64,000 nt of DNA from Neelides folsomi (lineage: Eukaryota; Arthropoda; Collembola; Neelipleona; Neelidae). Shown here one piece after another: positions 48,501 through 61,973 of this stretch. Location: NCBI GenBank assembly GCA_034687125.1, contig JAQGBZ010000137.1:89828-153827 (forward strand), given 5' to 3'. Every line of letters starts with the position of its first letter. Within the stretch, counting starts at the first letter, position 1. The translations under genes were made by a program, and so were the position numbers. Under the pieces are notes generated by a model, which worked only from the letters and a program-made list of their open reading frames with translations, was not told the origin of the DNA and made no database searches.

Positions 48501-51207
48501 ATTGAAATTGTTATAAAATGAAAAAGATAAGTCGCAGATCAAAATTTATTCTTTAAAGTGCGGAGGCGTTAGGCTATTCTCGAAGATTTATCATAGCTAA
48601 ATGTAGTACTATGTACTATCTACGTATTTACATACACGTAATCCTCTCTTATTATATAAATGTTATTTAATAACATGTATAATGTTAACAAATAAATATT
48701 CAAATCCTAAGTTAAAAAATTGAATAAGGGAATCACATTAAGTTTATTTTATTCTCGTTTATTCTCAAACGACTCTAAAATTGCACATTTAAAATACAGA
48801 TACATTGCAGAATTGAAGACGCAGAATAAAATAACTATTAAACAAATTAGAATTTTTGTAGTTTTGGAATATGTAATATTGATATTGGTAGTATAAAACT
48901 CCATTCTTTGACAAAAATAATTATGAGGCCTTTGTGGTTGGATATTATTCATGAAACGATGGTCGTTTCTCAAGAGAGCAACTGTTGCTGAAGCATGTTT
49001 GATTTGAGTTACGAGCAGTGTGTTATTCAATCCGTAATTTCAAGAGCGATTCGGAAATATATAAATATTAAAGCTATTATTTCCCCCTTCCTTCGAATCC
49101 TCTTTCTCATTTCTAATTCGGTAATTCCAATTCCCAACCCACTCCAAAAACTCCTCAAAATGCTTAATAACGAAGGAACTTTCTTTTTTATGCGAGACCC
49201 TTTAAGAAGTTTTTTGATTGAGACCAAGAAAAATTCACATGCACACGTGCATTCAACTGGAATGCTCTAAGTTACTAAATGCAATTCTCGTAAGACTCGT
49301 AACGATAAGTATGATTTATGCTTATGTAAGAGGGAATTTAAAAAAGTGCACAATAATTTATCTGTATTAACGACAGTGCTTGAGTTTCATCTACTATTAA
49401 GAATGGTTTATTTAATAATATGGCACGAAGGCGGAATCAGAATTTATATAATTTTAAATGATTTATCCTTCCTTATATCGGGTTTATTCCGAGAAAGAAA
49501 ATTTCCAAACCCAGCCCGAAGCTCAACTTTCGCATATTCCATCTTATGTTATTTAAGAATACAACTTACAGAGTTTTTTAAATGAATTGCCCTATTTATT
49601 GTTAGCAAAGAGGAATTGTAGTTTTTCTTCAATTAACCTGGAAAATTTATTGGATGTTCTTTCAGGTACGGTCACGGGTGATAAGGATAGTGAGTTCGCA
49701 CTTTTAATAAACTCGAAAGAAAAAGTTTTTGAAAATGATGATGAAAGATTGAGGTGAAGGATGGGGACTTTATGTATTATGGAGACTCCAATAGGACTTG
49801 GAGAGGATCAGAGAAAACTTTGGTAAGGTGAATTCGAGCCAAGCATGGATTTCAAGTTGGCAGTGATGAAAAAGGGCTGTTGGCTTACAATGGCTCTCAT
49901 ATTCTTTTCTAAAAAAAACTTTGGATTCAGATTCACTGGACATATCCCTGCCCAGCTCGGGATAAACTTAATCTCCAATCTTGGAGAATTACGCTTTCTC
50001 TATTCACTTCAATTCTTTTTTCTCCCAATAAGTTTCTCCCCTCCTGCTGTTTTCCCTCTCAGACAATTCCTTACTCCAATTTTCCCTCTTTCATCAAATT
50101 GCTCCGTCCATCACAATTCATATTGGACCAATTTGCCTTTCGCTGATATCCACACATTCTACCAATCAATATAAAATCCATACAACCCTTATAAAACCAA
50201 ATCCTTATATGACATATGTATTATACCTAAATAAATTCATATCAAAATTTATCAAATATTAAATTCAGCATTTTTATTAAATAAAAATATTCAATTTATT
50301 TAACTTTTCTTATTCTGCAAAGTAAGATAAAGTTTTGATACCATATCAAATACCCAAATTGTGTATCTGTATTTTTACCCCATAGAATGTATGTATAACA
50401 TTGCCAATCGATGATAATAGGGACCATAATGTATCAATGATCAGTATTGTTAAAATTCCATATGCTTTTATACATTATTGGTACTAGATATCATAGTAAT
50501 TCAATGCTTAGTAATACAAAACGTGTATTCTAAAATATTGTGCCACTTCAAACCTTACAAATGTAAGCACTTAAATAATCACTCGTTGCATTCGTATATT
50601 ATGTCATTACTTTATATATTTGCGATTAAAAGGTTGTAAACTCTGGAAGCTGATACCTTCGATTTGCTAATTTGAGAGTCAACATGAAAATCATTTCTAA
50701 CTAATTAAGCAATTTTCATTTATTACAACGAATAAATCATAGCAGAAGTATGAGAACCAATATACTTTTAGTTTAGTATCTACATTTGCAACTTAGGGAA
50801 ATAAATCCGTCTGCGGAAAGGTGAACTCAGTGTTCGTATATTTAAGCCCCTCAGGAGAATATTTTCCCCAGATTGCTCCCGATGAAAACCGAGTGTGAAG
50901 TACATTATAATTTTATCCTTCAAGCTTGCACCAACTTTCCTACTTGGCTAGAATTATTTAAGCTTCTGTGGTTTTGATGGCCTATTAAATACCGCATAGC
51001 GTAGACTAATAACACTAATACATAAATATCTAGAAAGGCGAAAAGAAAGAGAAAATAAATAAGAGATTCAAAGCTATCGGTAGTTGCCAAAATTCAAAAT
51101 GAGAAAATATGAATTACAAATTAAGCAATAGTGTACAATGCAAAATGCAATGTTCCGAAAGACTATACATAATACTTAAATACTATACATATTCAAAGTA
51201 ATAGATA
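45586..51207. other. Gene-poor stretch
   Basis: I see no supportable gene. A minus-strand frame at 46300-46680 is long for such AT-rich DNA, but its product has no domain or family look. Just downstream of it, a plus-strand donor-like GTAAGTTT at 46841-46848 could end a 5' UTR exon. A 15-bp inverted repeat forms a short hairpin at 46943-46994. The remainder is AT-rich. Confidence 0.4.
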
Positions 51208-51250
51208 TACGAGGGTGATTTCCAAAAAAATCTGCATTTTGAAATGTTTG
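51208..51250 (+). mobile_element. Possible mariner-type terminal repeat (solo)
   Basis: A TA at 51208-51209 is followed by CGAGGGTGATTTCCAAAA, resembling the termini of mariner elements of the cecropia group (TA-CGAGGGTG...). No opposite-facing partner (CACCCTCG-TA) is found downstream and no transposase frame follows. It would be an end fragment at best. Confidence 0.35.
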
Positions 51251-53463
51251 TTTAACTTTGAATGAGAAGTACTGAAAGTACTTTAGTAATTTATGCACTG
51301 AATTTCATTCATAAATGAGTTGTAAACATTGAATCTTTTATTAGAATAACATTACATACTAGTACGTATTTTTTTGAGAAACAATTTATATCATATTTCT
51401 TTATTAATTAATATAATTATATAAGATTATTTCATATATTGTGTATTAAAAGGCAATTACACATGAATTTACTTAACCTTAGTATGAGAATTTTCCAGCA
51501 AGTTTTAGAATTATTTATCAACAAAATTCACGAAACAATAAAACATACTACACAAATGTGAAATACGTGTAGTCGAAAATTCTCTCTTCCTTGTTCATTC
51601 ACATCAAATATGAATGGAAGAACTTGTAGGAAACAGAATGTAAATGCAAACAATGTTGACAAAATATTAATTGAATTTCTCTCATCATTCTCCTTCAACG
51701 TCGCCCTTTGCATACATAAAATATCAAAATGTAGAACAAATTATTTCCAGTAGTCACTTCCCATTGATCTTTATTTGAACTAATGACACTCATCAATTTA
51801 TGAATAATACTATAACATCAATCAATAAATTTCCATCTATAAATTTTACAAATTCAATTTTCACAAAATTACTTGCTTTCAATTCAAGTAATTTAACGTT
51901 TTCAATAATATTGTTATTTTTTATTTCTAATTGCATGTTATTGGCTGTTCAGAATAAACTCTGACTTTGTCAACCACGTGAACAAAAAATACAATTCATT
52001 CAATGGTGTTAGTTAGGTTTAGGTACAAGTTAATACTTATATAACATACCATATAGATATACCCAATATATCAGTTCATAATAGTTGGTTGTTAGAAAGT
52101 TTGCCAATTCACGTAATGGGATATCATTAGGAAAGTGTAACATTCCCTAATGCTACACGAGTGTTCATCGTTGATAGCTTTTAACGTGTCCCTTTTGCCA
52201 TCATAGAATTAAAACGATTGAATAATCTTAATATTAACCCAATTAGAGAATCAAACGTGCTTCTTCATATCTATGTAATAAACTGAATATTTTAACAGAT
52301 CACTGAATCAATAATTTATACATTATAATTTGTACAGCATTCCTATGAACCTATCTTAGAAACTCCTATAAAACAATATTCTATCCTAAATTCTTATACA
52401 ATTAGTAATTACTTACATAATTACTAATCAGTAAAGTATAGATCTTTTAAGTCTTACTTAATTTTGTAATTTGTTTGAGCAGATAAATTTTAGTTGAAGG
52501 TTAGGAAAAATGTTTTAAGAATGAATGAGTTTTCCATCTCCTCCCATCTCCTGCTTTCTCTCCCACTAAAGTGGTTTAATCTGATAAAATAAGAAAAGGG
52601 AGAAGCGATTCGCTACGGATGTTATCCTAAAACGCTCCTTTCAATTTAATGATTATGCCCGTGAACTATTTTGGAAAACTAGGCATAAGGGTCAGGATTT
52701 GAACAGGGCATGTTGTAAAGTAGTGAATGTGTTTTTACTACAGTCTCTCATTTCCCACTTTGTTCCAGATTCCCGACCAAGCCAAACGTAATCACATTGA
52801 GAAGCCGAGAGCCAAGAAGGCATTTAAGAAATCTTGCGAGGGAGTTTTAAGGAGGAATTGAAGGAGATGAAGCCGCTTCACATCCGGTAGGTTGGAGAGA
52901 AGAGTGCCAAGAAACTTTGAGCCAACGTGAAATTCATCTTCTTCTCCTCCTCCCATTTCATCCTCCATGCGGACTTGAGATTCGAGGGAGTGTAGCGAAG
53001 AAGACGAAGGAACTAAAAGGACGGCGCCATCACCACTCAAACTTTAACAAGTCCTGTGAATGTAGAATGAAATTCGGTGCTTCGAAGATGATAAACTCTA
53101 TGCACTCCCGGCCTTGTCCATAAATCTATTGGAGAGATTGAGAAAAGATTTCCGGGGGCGCTGGGAAGGCTTTGTTCCTCGCAACCTTCTTAGCATAAAG
53201 AATTTTCCCTCAAAATCCTAAATACTTTGTATGTATAAATAAAACGCCTTTTGACTCACTCGGAGAATGCGAACATAAACTTTGGAGCTACAGAAATATT
53301 ATCCATTATAGCAGAGGATAAATCAAACATGATTTATTATTCATGTGTCAGGGGAAGAGTCCTTTGAAAGATCCTCAAAGTTAAAAAAAATCCAAAATCT
53401 TTATAACCAACTTCCTCCCTAACTTATCTTCTCGAAGTAAATGAATTAGCAAAAATATTAATC
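51251..53463. other. Gene-poor stretch upstream of the receptor gene
   Basis: AT-rich up to about 52.7 kb. From 52.79 to 53.16 kb the sequence is GC-richer and holds the minus-strand candidate exon listed separately. 53.2-53.46 kb should be the receptor's leader or promoter. An AG at 53449-53450 could be a splice acceptor for an upstream leader exon. Confidence 0.4.
52792..52968 (-). CDS. Candidate short exon or microprotein, unrecognised (weak)
   Basis: Reading from the first ATG in the frame gives 58 residues: an acidic/glycine start (MEDEMGGGEEDEFHV), then an amphipathic leucine-rich helix-like part (FLGTLLSNLPDVKRLHLLQF) and a tail ending ALGFSM before TGA. The frame has a coding-like mix of codons and sits in a local GC rise. 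It could equally be an exon whose ends I cannot place, or chance. No family recognised. Confidence 0.25.
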   Translation of the reverse strand: MEDEMGGGEEDEFHVGSKFLGTLLSNLPDVKRLHLLQFLLKTPSQDFLNAFLALGFSM

Positions 53464-56400
53464 ATGTCGAGCGAGAATTTGCTCAGTGAGGAGCTGCCCA
53501 ACAATAAGGATTTGGAATTCTTTGCTAATTTTGCAAATCTTACCGTCAGTTCGGACATTTACGATCAAATTCAATATCACCAGTGCCGGAAAAACCTGAC
53601 TGGGAGTGAGACGGATTTCCTTCATCTTGGGAGTGTGAATGGAAGTCTGCACGAGGAATTATTCTGTGGAGAGTCATTTCAGTCTCTGGGGGAGAGCTAC
53701 AAGAAATTTCACGGATACATCGCTCTCATCGTCTGTTTCTTTGGGATGTTTGCGAATATAATGAACCTCATCGTGTTAACGAGGAAGGAGATGGCGACGC
53801 CGATTAACAGAATGCTCACAGCCCTCGCTTTTGCCGACATGCTTGTCATGATCGAATATATCCCTTTTGCTTTCCACATGTACATCTTGAAAGAGCGGAC
53901 GCCGGATGAGGAGTTCTCATACGCTTGGGCTCTCTTTGTTCTCTTCCATACTCACTTCACTCAGATTCTTCATACGATTTCTATTCAGCTCACACTCACA
54001 ATGGCCATATGGAGATATGTGGCGATTTCAGGATCTAATCGAAGCTCCAGCTATTGTACCTTCAGGAGATGCAACATGGTAAAAAAACTTTATTCCATAT
54101 ATGTAGTAAAAGTTACTTTACTTTCTCTAATCTTTAAAATTATGTTTGTTTGTATGCAAATCGTGGGTGGAAAATAGCTTCTTTCTTTCAAAGTGTAGTC
54201 ATGTATTATTGGAGTAAACATTATAGATATTACTCTTACTAACAAGAATAACAATATTAAACATTATAACAAACATGCTAGGAAGAACATAACAATACTT
54301 AATTCTATGAATATGGTATTATCCAAAACTTGAGTGTTGGAACACTGTGAAAGAATCAATGATTTCATTTTCATCCAATGGGATAATATGTACTATAAGT
54401 AGTATGGTATGTAAATTGAAATAAATATTATGATGGGATTTGGGATGAGTTCCAGGAAGGTTTTTGCGTGGGTTTTGAAAGTAGTTATTAAATAAACAAC
54501 GATATGAGAATGAATATAGAAATGTAATTCAATTAATGAGAGATCTGAGCAGCGACAGGAAATGTTATATATTACTTTAACTATTGCTCCGGAGTAAATA
54601 CGCCGTACTTGAGATAATTGATCACTGCTGATATGATTGAATTTTCTACTTTACTCCTACGCTCTGATGGATTGGAGAGCTAACTTTCTCGTTTGATCAA
54701 AATCAAAATGAAAAGTTTTGTTTGTTTTAGGCAATCGCTGCGGCGTATATTTGCCCAGTAATTCTCTGTGTCCTCAACTACTTGACCTTTGCCATCAAAA
54801 TGAAACAGGAGTGTGTGAAGGCCGGGGGAATGGTGAAAATTGAAAATAACGACCCTGGACATTCTCTGCTTTGCCTCGATGCAACCGATCTCCCCAAACA
54901 TTGCGGACCGACAAAAGAACTCTACAAGAAAATTAACACGTACTTGATTAGGCCCAGCGATCTTGCTATGAAGAACAATGAGCTGCTCAACAGAATTCAC
55001 TTCTGGACTTTCTCAGTTGTCATCAAACTCATCCCCTGTCTCGTTCTCACCTTCTTCATGTGCTGGCTCGTCAATGTGAGTCTTTCAAATTTCCCCCTTT
55101 CCTCTCAATTCATGCAAAGCAGCATGCGGAATGGCAAGAAATGTTTTAATGTTCTCCAGGATCTGTATTCTGTTGCTTGCGCTATAAAAGATTTCTGTGC
55201 CCGATTAGTGTCATTCTGCTCTTGTAGGAGCAAAGTAGACATTGGGGATTAATTAGCCCCAATGGCATCACTCGCCAAAAGGATTGTAATCATCGCCTTT
55301 CCTTCCCTCCTTCCTTTGAGAATACAAGGAGTTTCACTATGAGCTCTGTTCAAATCCGTCCAATACGTTCTCACTTTTGGTCTTGGTGTTTGACGTGAAG
55401 GGGAAAGCAAGTGGCTTTGCGGCGATTGTGGGAAAGATCTTGGACCAAAGAAGAAAAAGCAAAGGAAATAGCCATTAGGAGCTGACCGAGAAATTCTATT
55501 CAATAAAAGTCAATGTCTTCTTATATGAAAGGATGTGAAGAGGAGGAAGGAACTCATAAACTACTTCGATGATTTTTATTCGAGTTGGAGAGGAATGCAG
55601 TATGGCACCTTCAAATCTCAAGAGACTTTCGCCCTATTTATCAAAGAGAGAATGAAGGAAAAAAAGAAAGAAAAAGTATTCCTGAAATACAAAATATGAA
55701 ACTAGTTGGTTTGCTACTTCAGGAAAGAGTCTATGAAAGAAATGAGATTTTTAATAACATAAAAACAAAGGCACGTGGAGGATCAGATAAGGAAATATAC
55801 AATTCTCTATTATGATAATGTGGGCCTTCTTTGTACAATATGTACCATATACCATGTCTCACCTTTACTTAAAAATACAGAAGTTTATATGTATGTATGT
55901 AGAGTATACTTGTATGGATTTATATTTTATCTGTATTTTCCCACATTTTCCTATTTCTTCTACAAACATCCATCATAAAATATTCAGATCTTCGTATCTA
56001 TCAATTTGTCGAATTTTTTTATTATGGCAAATAATTTGCATCGAAATAAATTACTTTTTTATACGAATTTATTCAATTTTACCTATTTACACATATTGTC
56101 TTTACAATCAAAATGACTTATAAACAAACCCCTAAAACTTGAACTAAAGGTAAATATTTAAGGATAAAAATACTTGAAAAAATGATTGATTAGGATTTGA
56201 TAAGAGATTCCACTTATCCTTTTAGAGATCTTATCAATTTCATAAATAACATATTTGTACTTTTGTTTGCTCTTTGTCAAATTTTGAACGCGTGTATAAT
56301 TTATGTGGAGTATTGATTTTACGTTCGGATATTTTAATGACCGTCGAATCTTTTAAGCCCCTTTGATATCTCATGACATGTCACAATTGCGGAAACAAAT

Positions 56401-59400
56401 AAAGGTTCAAGTCAAATAAGAAGAGCTATTAATATGAAGGGCGGAGTATAGGACGATTAATTAAATTAATTGTATATTAGTGGGCATTCTCTGGCAGAGA
56501 TAAATCAAACTGAATCCTCGATTCTCATTCTTCCTTGACTGAACTTTACTCCACAATTTATGCTTAAATAATAAATTATTTAGTTTGTGGAGAGATTAAA
56601 CCATCAGGCTCTTAGCCCAATTTTAGTTCCTAGACAAAGCATGGTAATATTCTTCCCAGAGCCTACTAGAGCTTAAGGGCTCTTTGCTATTTTCATTTAT
56701 TTGTTTACATATTTATGCTAGGATGTATTTTAGAATCGTTTGCAACTTCGCTTTTGTTTTCCTATTATCTGCTCATCACTCCTTTTCACCAATTATTACT
56801 TGTCTAGTTCTTTATAAACTTCCCCATTTGTACACTAGACCAAACATAAACAATCCCTACGCTATGTATGTATGCTATAGATATTTACATAATATGTATG
56901 ATATCTCATGTTGTATGGTATATCTTACCACAAGTCATATAATATCAGTACTTTATACGCAACAAAGTGCGTATGCCTTTTTAGTCATGCATATTCAAAA
57001 TTTAAATTTATTCATTAAGTCATTAGCTAATTAAATCCATAGTACTTTATAAGTATGATGCAATTAGCATAAATTGAGTGACGGTATATGGAAAAAGTTT
57101 GGTAGGTTTGATTAATCTCGTTAAAATTCTCAACTTGAGAGTTTGATGTATGCGGGGAAATTATATTTAATTATTTAGGTCTGAGGTTTATATCAGATTT
57201 TGGTGCATATATTTAATTTAAGTCGACAAGTTTCAAATTTCAGAAGCATGAGAAAAATACATTTGGATTATCAAACACGCAAATAAAAAATATTTTAAGT
57301 GCTTTGCTCTTTGATAAATAGAGATCCCACCGTGAGTTCAAGTTGAAATAGACAAATTGATAAATAATTCAAATTTGAAATTTTCTAATGGCTTCAATTT
57401 AGTTACTTCTTGGAAGGAAGTCAAAATTGTTGAGAAAATAAAAATGGGATATCTTTATAAACTGACAGGTTCTCTCGAAACCGCTGATTGTCTGAGTGGT
57501 TGCACACTTATAAACTTACCAAGTTATATTCATATAAGAACAGACATGTAAAAGGTAACAAATGGAATGAAGTAAATTGCAAGAGAAAAGTTTTTTCATA
57601 ATCTTACCTCTCATTTTTATTCTTTTTGTGAAAAACTACGTATATTTATTTGAACTATAAATGTAAGAGCTTTCCGTGCTTTTTCAATGATCCCTTCAAA
57701 AAAGTAGTAAGATGAGTTGATGGAACAAATTTTTCTTTCAATCAATTCACACTTCGCTCTAGTCGTCTCCAAAGTTTATAAATTATATTATTCCAAAGTG
57801 TTTCCTCTTTTATTGGAGCAAAAACCATTATGTATTTAAAGTAATAATTATAAAAACCAGGGGTTTCACTCATTGAAACTTTATCATGCTAATAATAGTC
57901 CAAAGGGGCTGTTCAATTTCAAAGAATCAATATTTGTTATGTGACCTAAGCATATTTTCCAACCCTGGTCGTTCGTGACACACTTGAAATGAAAAGCAAA
58001 GAAAGGCGTATTTGCGAACATGAGAAATATCAGTTTACTTTCCACGAAAACTCTGTTCAATTAGTCCTCTAATATGTTTCCTATTAGAGTCAATCAATTT
58101 CTCAATCTCTTCACGTCGGAAAAACTTTTGGGCCAATAAATCTTAGTACATGGGCTAATCATTTTTAAGGCCCTCTTACAATTGAACCGATTTAGAATAG
58201 GAAATTGCCGTATTCATCCTTGTACAAACTTCAGATTGTTCTAATATTTCATTTTTAATGAAAATGCGACCCCAAATGTGACGATATTATAAAAAGCCTT
58301 CCCCATAATGTGAGAGAATGAATCACGAACGTTGATTCGATTTATAAATGTAGGGATAAATACTAAGAAATTTACACCATAATAAAATAAAATTTCTTTT
58401 ATTATTTATTTGTTTACTCGCACATAAATCCCACAATACACCCATAGGATTGCAAAAAATTGGATGATTTTAAAAATGTATGCTCTCAATAAAAATTGCA
58501 CATGAGAATTCACTCACAGTGGAAAAAAATAATCATGTATTGTGTTTGTATCTATCTCTATAGGCAAACTTTATTCTTTTCACACCTTTCTCTTTATATG
58601 TCTCTCTAATATATAGCACTTTCCCACGCAGTATAAATAAATGAAGAATCGTAAAGAAAAGTAGAGAGGAAGCTTAGTTTTTATTTCTTCACGGTATGAT
58701 TCTAAATTGTACCTGGAAGAAATGAGATGGTTTAGATGTGATTATTTGATAATACTTACGTAGTAAGCTTTAACATGAAAGAAAAAAAAATTCATTTCAA
58801 CATTTCACTTCTAATGAAAAAAATGTGTAAATAAATATTTCTTGTTATTCAGGAAAATGATAAAAGGACCGTGCTAAAAGGATGAAACTAGAGATTTTAA
58901 TTTCATTCGTCGTAAATAAAAAAGGACTCAAAGCATAAAATTTTAGGATGTAATGCATACCTAACATATTTCTTTGTTGGTGGATAAATAATTAATTGCT
59001 AGAAACCTATGAAATCCAAAATCTACCAAAGAATTTTGTAACTGAAATTCTTGACTAATTAAATTGACTAAACTTACTCAGCAGTTAAAAGATAAATTGT
59101 TTCATAGTCTTTACGTAAAGACTATAACGTGAAAACCATAAGTAAATTAATTACCTCCATATCACTTTCAGGTAGTTTCTAGCGCTAGTCTTTCCTATTT
59201 TATTCCATTACAAGGCTAATTAGCGTAAAAATTATTTGAAGGCCACTACAAGTAAATTAATGAAATTCTTTGATTTTAAAATTCACAGGAGCCTTAAATT
59301 ACCATTGCATAAATAAATAAATTCATTTTCTCATTTTCCATCTTAAATTTAAATATCGAGCCGAGCGAATGGAAATGACAACAAAAGAAAGGGCTCATTT

Positions 59401-61973
59401 GAGTTATTTGTTGAAAGACAAGTGGCATTTAGTCATTTTACAAGAGAATTTTGGTAAAAAGATGTTTTTGACTGTAGGAAGAAGGAAGATCAAACAAAAG
59501 ATTGAAGGGAGATTGAAAGAACAAAAGATTGTCATTTTGTAGACTCAGAGTGAAGAGCTCTTGTTGGATCTCATTGAGAGTCTTTCTTTCTCTTTATTAA
59601 GCTCCTTCATTTTACTTCTTCCTTCCTGCTGAGACATCCAGCAAAGTAATGCCATTAACCCATTACGCCTTCAACTCCATTTCCCTATATACTATTTGCC
59701 ATCCTCATAAGATCAAAGTTTAACTAAAGAGCCAATCAATAAGACAGCACGAGACTTTCCAAGATCTCGGCAAAACCCTTCTTCAGCTCACTCAAATATC
59801 TTTCATATCGTACACAAACCACCCTTCATTTTACATAATACAATGAGAGGGAGATAAATTACGTTATCTCATTTCTCTCTACTTCGATTACTCCTCTCGC
59901 AATGGGAGAGAAGGAAATAATAATTTTAGGGTTTCTCCGACCTTACCCTAATGGTAAATAGGATATGAAAGGACCGAGAACGAGACATAAATTATCCTTA
60001 CAACTTAATACTTCAAAAATCGGATTTGTAAAGCTACACCAGATTAAACATCATAATAACTTTCAAGAGATAAAAATAATAATTTATAATATAACTACAT
60101 ATCTCTTACTACACATACTTATATAAAATATATAACTACGCCATTAGTTAGGTCATTACGATTGAATCGTCCAATTCAATCCAATTGTGGTAAATCCAAT
60201 CAATATTTTATTCCCTTGAGAAAATTCAACCGAGAGAATTTTCCGCTTATAAAAGCAAAGAAATTTAGTTTTATCCCGCGTCTGAGCGGCGTCTGTGGAA
60301 AATTCTTATCCTTTTCTTTAGATGTTCAATTGAAGAATAATAAATTAAAGTTGAGAAAGGCCCCACTACTTATGTCTGACGTTGTGAAGGCTCTTGGGAA
60401 CCGAAAGTGAAGAGGAGGTAAAGTGTTAACTCTAGATAACTGATGACACTGATGAGGTTCGTTTATTCCTCCTTTGTGCTCAACGTTCCTCTTTCTCTAG
60501 AAGATCGTCAAATTTTAATACTAATACCATTCTCATACTCAGTTCTCACCCCATGATTTTTGAATTCTTTGGTTTTCATTTTATACAATGAATATTTATG
60601 TAATGCATACTAAATGATGCGGGCATAACTGATGCTGCACATTCCCCATTTTGATGTTTAAATTAACTTTTATATTACTGCCAAGATCGTTGAATTTAAA
60701 TGTGCATTTCATATTTCATTACAAAATAAAACATTACCAACCTCATTTGAAGCCCGAACATAAAAGTTTATGCATAATAAGTTTATTAAGTTTCGCAATG
60801 AAGACAGCCGATAAAAATATTTTTATATGATTAACTAAAAATTAAAGTTGATAATAAAAAATGTAGTTCACCAGGACACCCAAAAAAGATCATTGCATGG
60901 GAAATAAAAATAAAAATGAACCAATTATAAACGATTGTGTGAAATTCTCTTAATATAGTCCAAACTGGTCCAAACAAATATTTGTTCGACTATGTAAATA
61001 TACGTAAGGTCCTGGTAGAAACTTTTGATAAACTTTTTGCATCCGCTTGAACAAAACTTCAAACCTTGGTTTTCTCATACGGAAGTAAACTTATGCTGCT
61101 ACTTACAATTTGCTGAAACAGTGGGGCCAAAGAAATTATTAATTAAAAGCTTCTAAGAACAATTGACGTAGATAACTAAATAAGTTGAGGAATAATTGAA
61201 TGCAGCCAAGTTTATTAATCCAAGCTGTTGCACGGTGTTAAGCATGCAACAAATGGCAATTCAATTTGGTTTTGAGGAACAGGAAGAGAAAAACTCTTAA
61301 ATAGTATTTGCAATCTACACAGACTCTCTACAAGGCGAAGCGGCGGCATAAGATGCTCGAACAAGGCTCAGCCCCTCTGACGAAGATTGACGGGAAGTCG
61401 AATGGGGACGTTGACTATGACGAGACCTCACATCGGGAACGTCAGGGTAGCGGAAAACAAGTCCGGATTGCTTCAGAGGCCAAAACCGAGGCGGCCAGCG
61501 GTCTCCTCGTCCCCGTCATTGCTGATGAAGTGAGCGGTGAAGGGCGTCGGGACTCGAAGGACGAAACGGGGAAGGAGCGGAGGAAAAGCTTCGTCCGGAT
61601 TCCTTCATTACGACGAAACTCGTGCGGGAAAGGAGGAGGAAAACGAAAGCGGACAGACCGAACGAGCAAAATGCTCATTGCGGTTCTTGTCCTCTTCCTT
61701 GTGACGGAGTTTCCTCAAGGGATCATGGCATTTTTGAGCGGATTCTACGGCCATCATTTCTTCAGGTATTGCTACAACACGTGGGCCGAGGTTTGGGACA
61801 TTCTCGCCCTTCTCAATTCCGCCATCAACTTCATTCTTTACTGCTTCATGAGCAAACAGTTTAGAACCCAATTCAGGCAGATCTTTCGACTAGAAAGCTG
61901 CTTCAGAAGAAAGTCGAAGTGGATCGATATCGCGACTTGTAATCTTAATGCGACCATCTCCACCACCGTATAA
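53464..61973 (+). CDS. Myosuppressin receptor-like GPCR (DmsR type)
   Basis: Three exons, 53464-54078, 54731-55075 and 61323-61973, join in phase 0 to 536 aa. This is a rhodopsin-family neuropeptide receptor. Related receptors respond to myosuppressin, a FLRFamide that slows visceral and heart muscle. The N-terminal ectodomain (1-82) has NLT glycosylation sites at residues 25 and 44. TM1 (83-105) is GYIALIVCFFGMFANIMNLI. TM2 contains LAFADMLVMIEYIPFAFHMY. TM3 ends in WRYVA (183-187), in place of DRY, as in this subfamily. TM6 carries the marker TEFPQGIMAFLSG (448-460). TM7 shows LLNSAINFILYCFMSKQFRT, with NFILY standing for NPxxY. The third cytoplasmic loop (about 115 residues, basic, Ser/Arg-rich with likely kinase sites) and the second extracellular loop are both long for the family. 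Reading past the second donor gives a 59-codon tail ending at 55252 that would truncate the receptor after TM5. Confidence 0.92.
55076..61322 (+). other. Large intron 2 of the receptor gene
   Basis: 6.2 kb between TM5 and the third cytoplasmic loop, with donor GTGAGT and acceptor CTACACAG. Apart from a GC-richer patch at 55.08-55.60 kb and the palindrome at 59104-59125, I see AT-rich sequence and no exon of another gene. The frame at 60162-60410 has no recognisable product. Confidence 0.6.
59104..59125. promoter_or_regulatory. 22-bp perfect palindrome centred on TTACGTAA
   Basis: The two 11-base arms (ATAGTCTTTAC and its complement) match exactly. The centre TTACGTAA is the consensus site of PAR-bZIP/E4BP4-type factors (vrille, Pdp1, NFIL3), which carry circadian or stress signals. 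It lies in intron 2 of the receptor gene. Function is inference; only the palindrome is seen. Confidence 0.4.

Noticed and set aside
49845-50174. 109-codon plus-strand frame with hydrophobic stretches
   Set aside because: The hydrophobic runs come from T-rich DNA. No homology pattern or splice context.
52690-52710. Minus-strand tRNA B-box-like GTTCAAATCC
   Set aside because: No A box, acceptor stem or anticodon arm can be formed around it.
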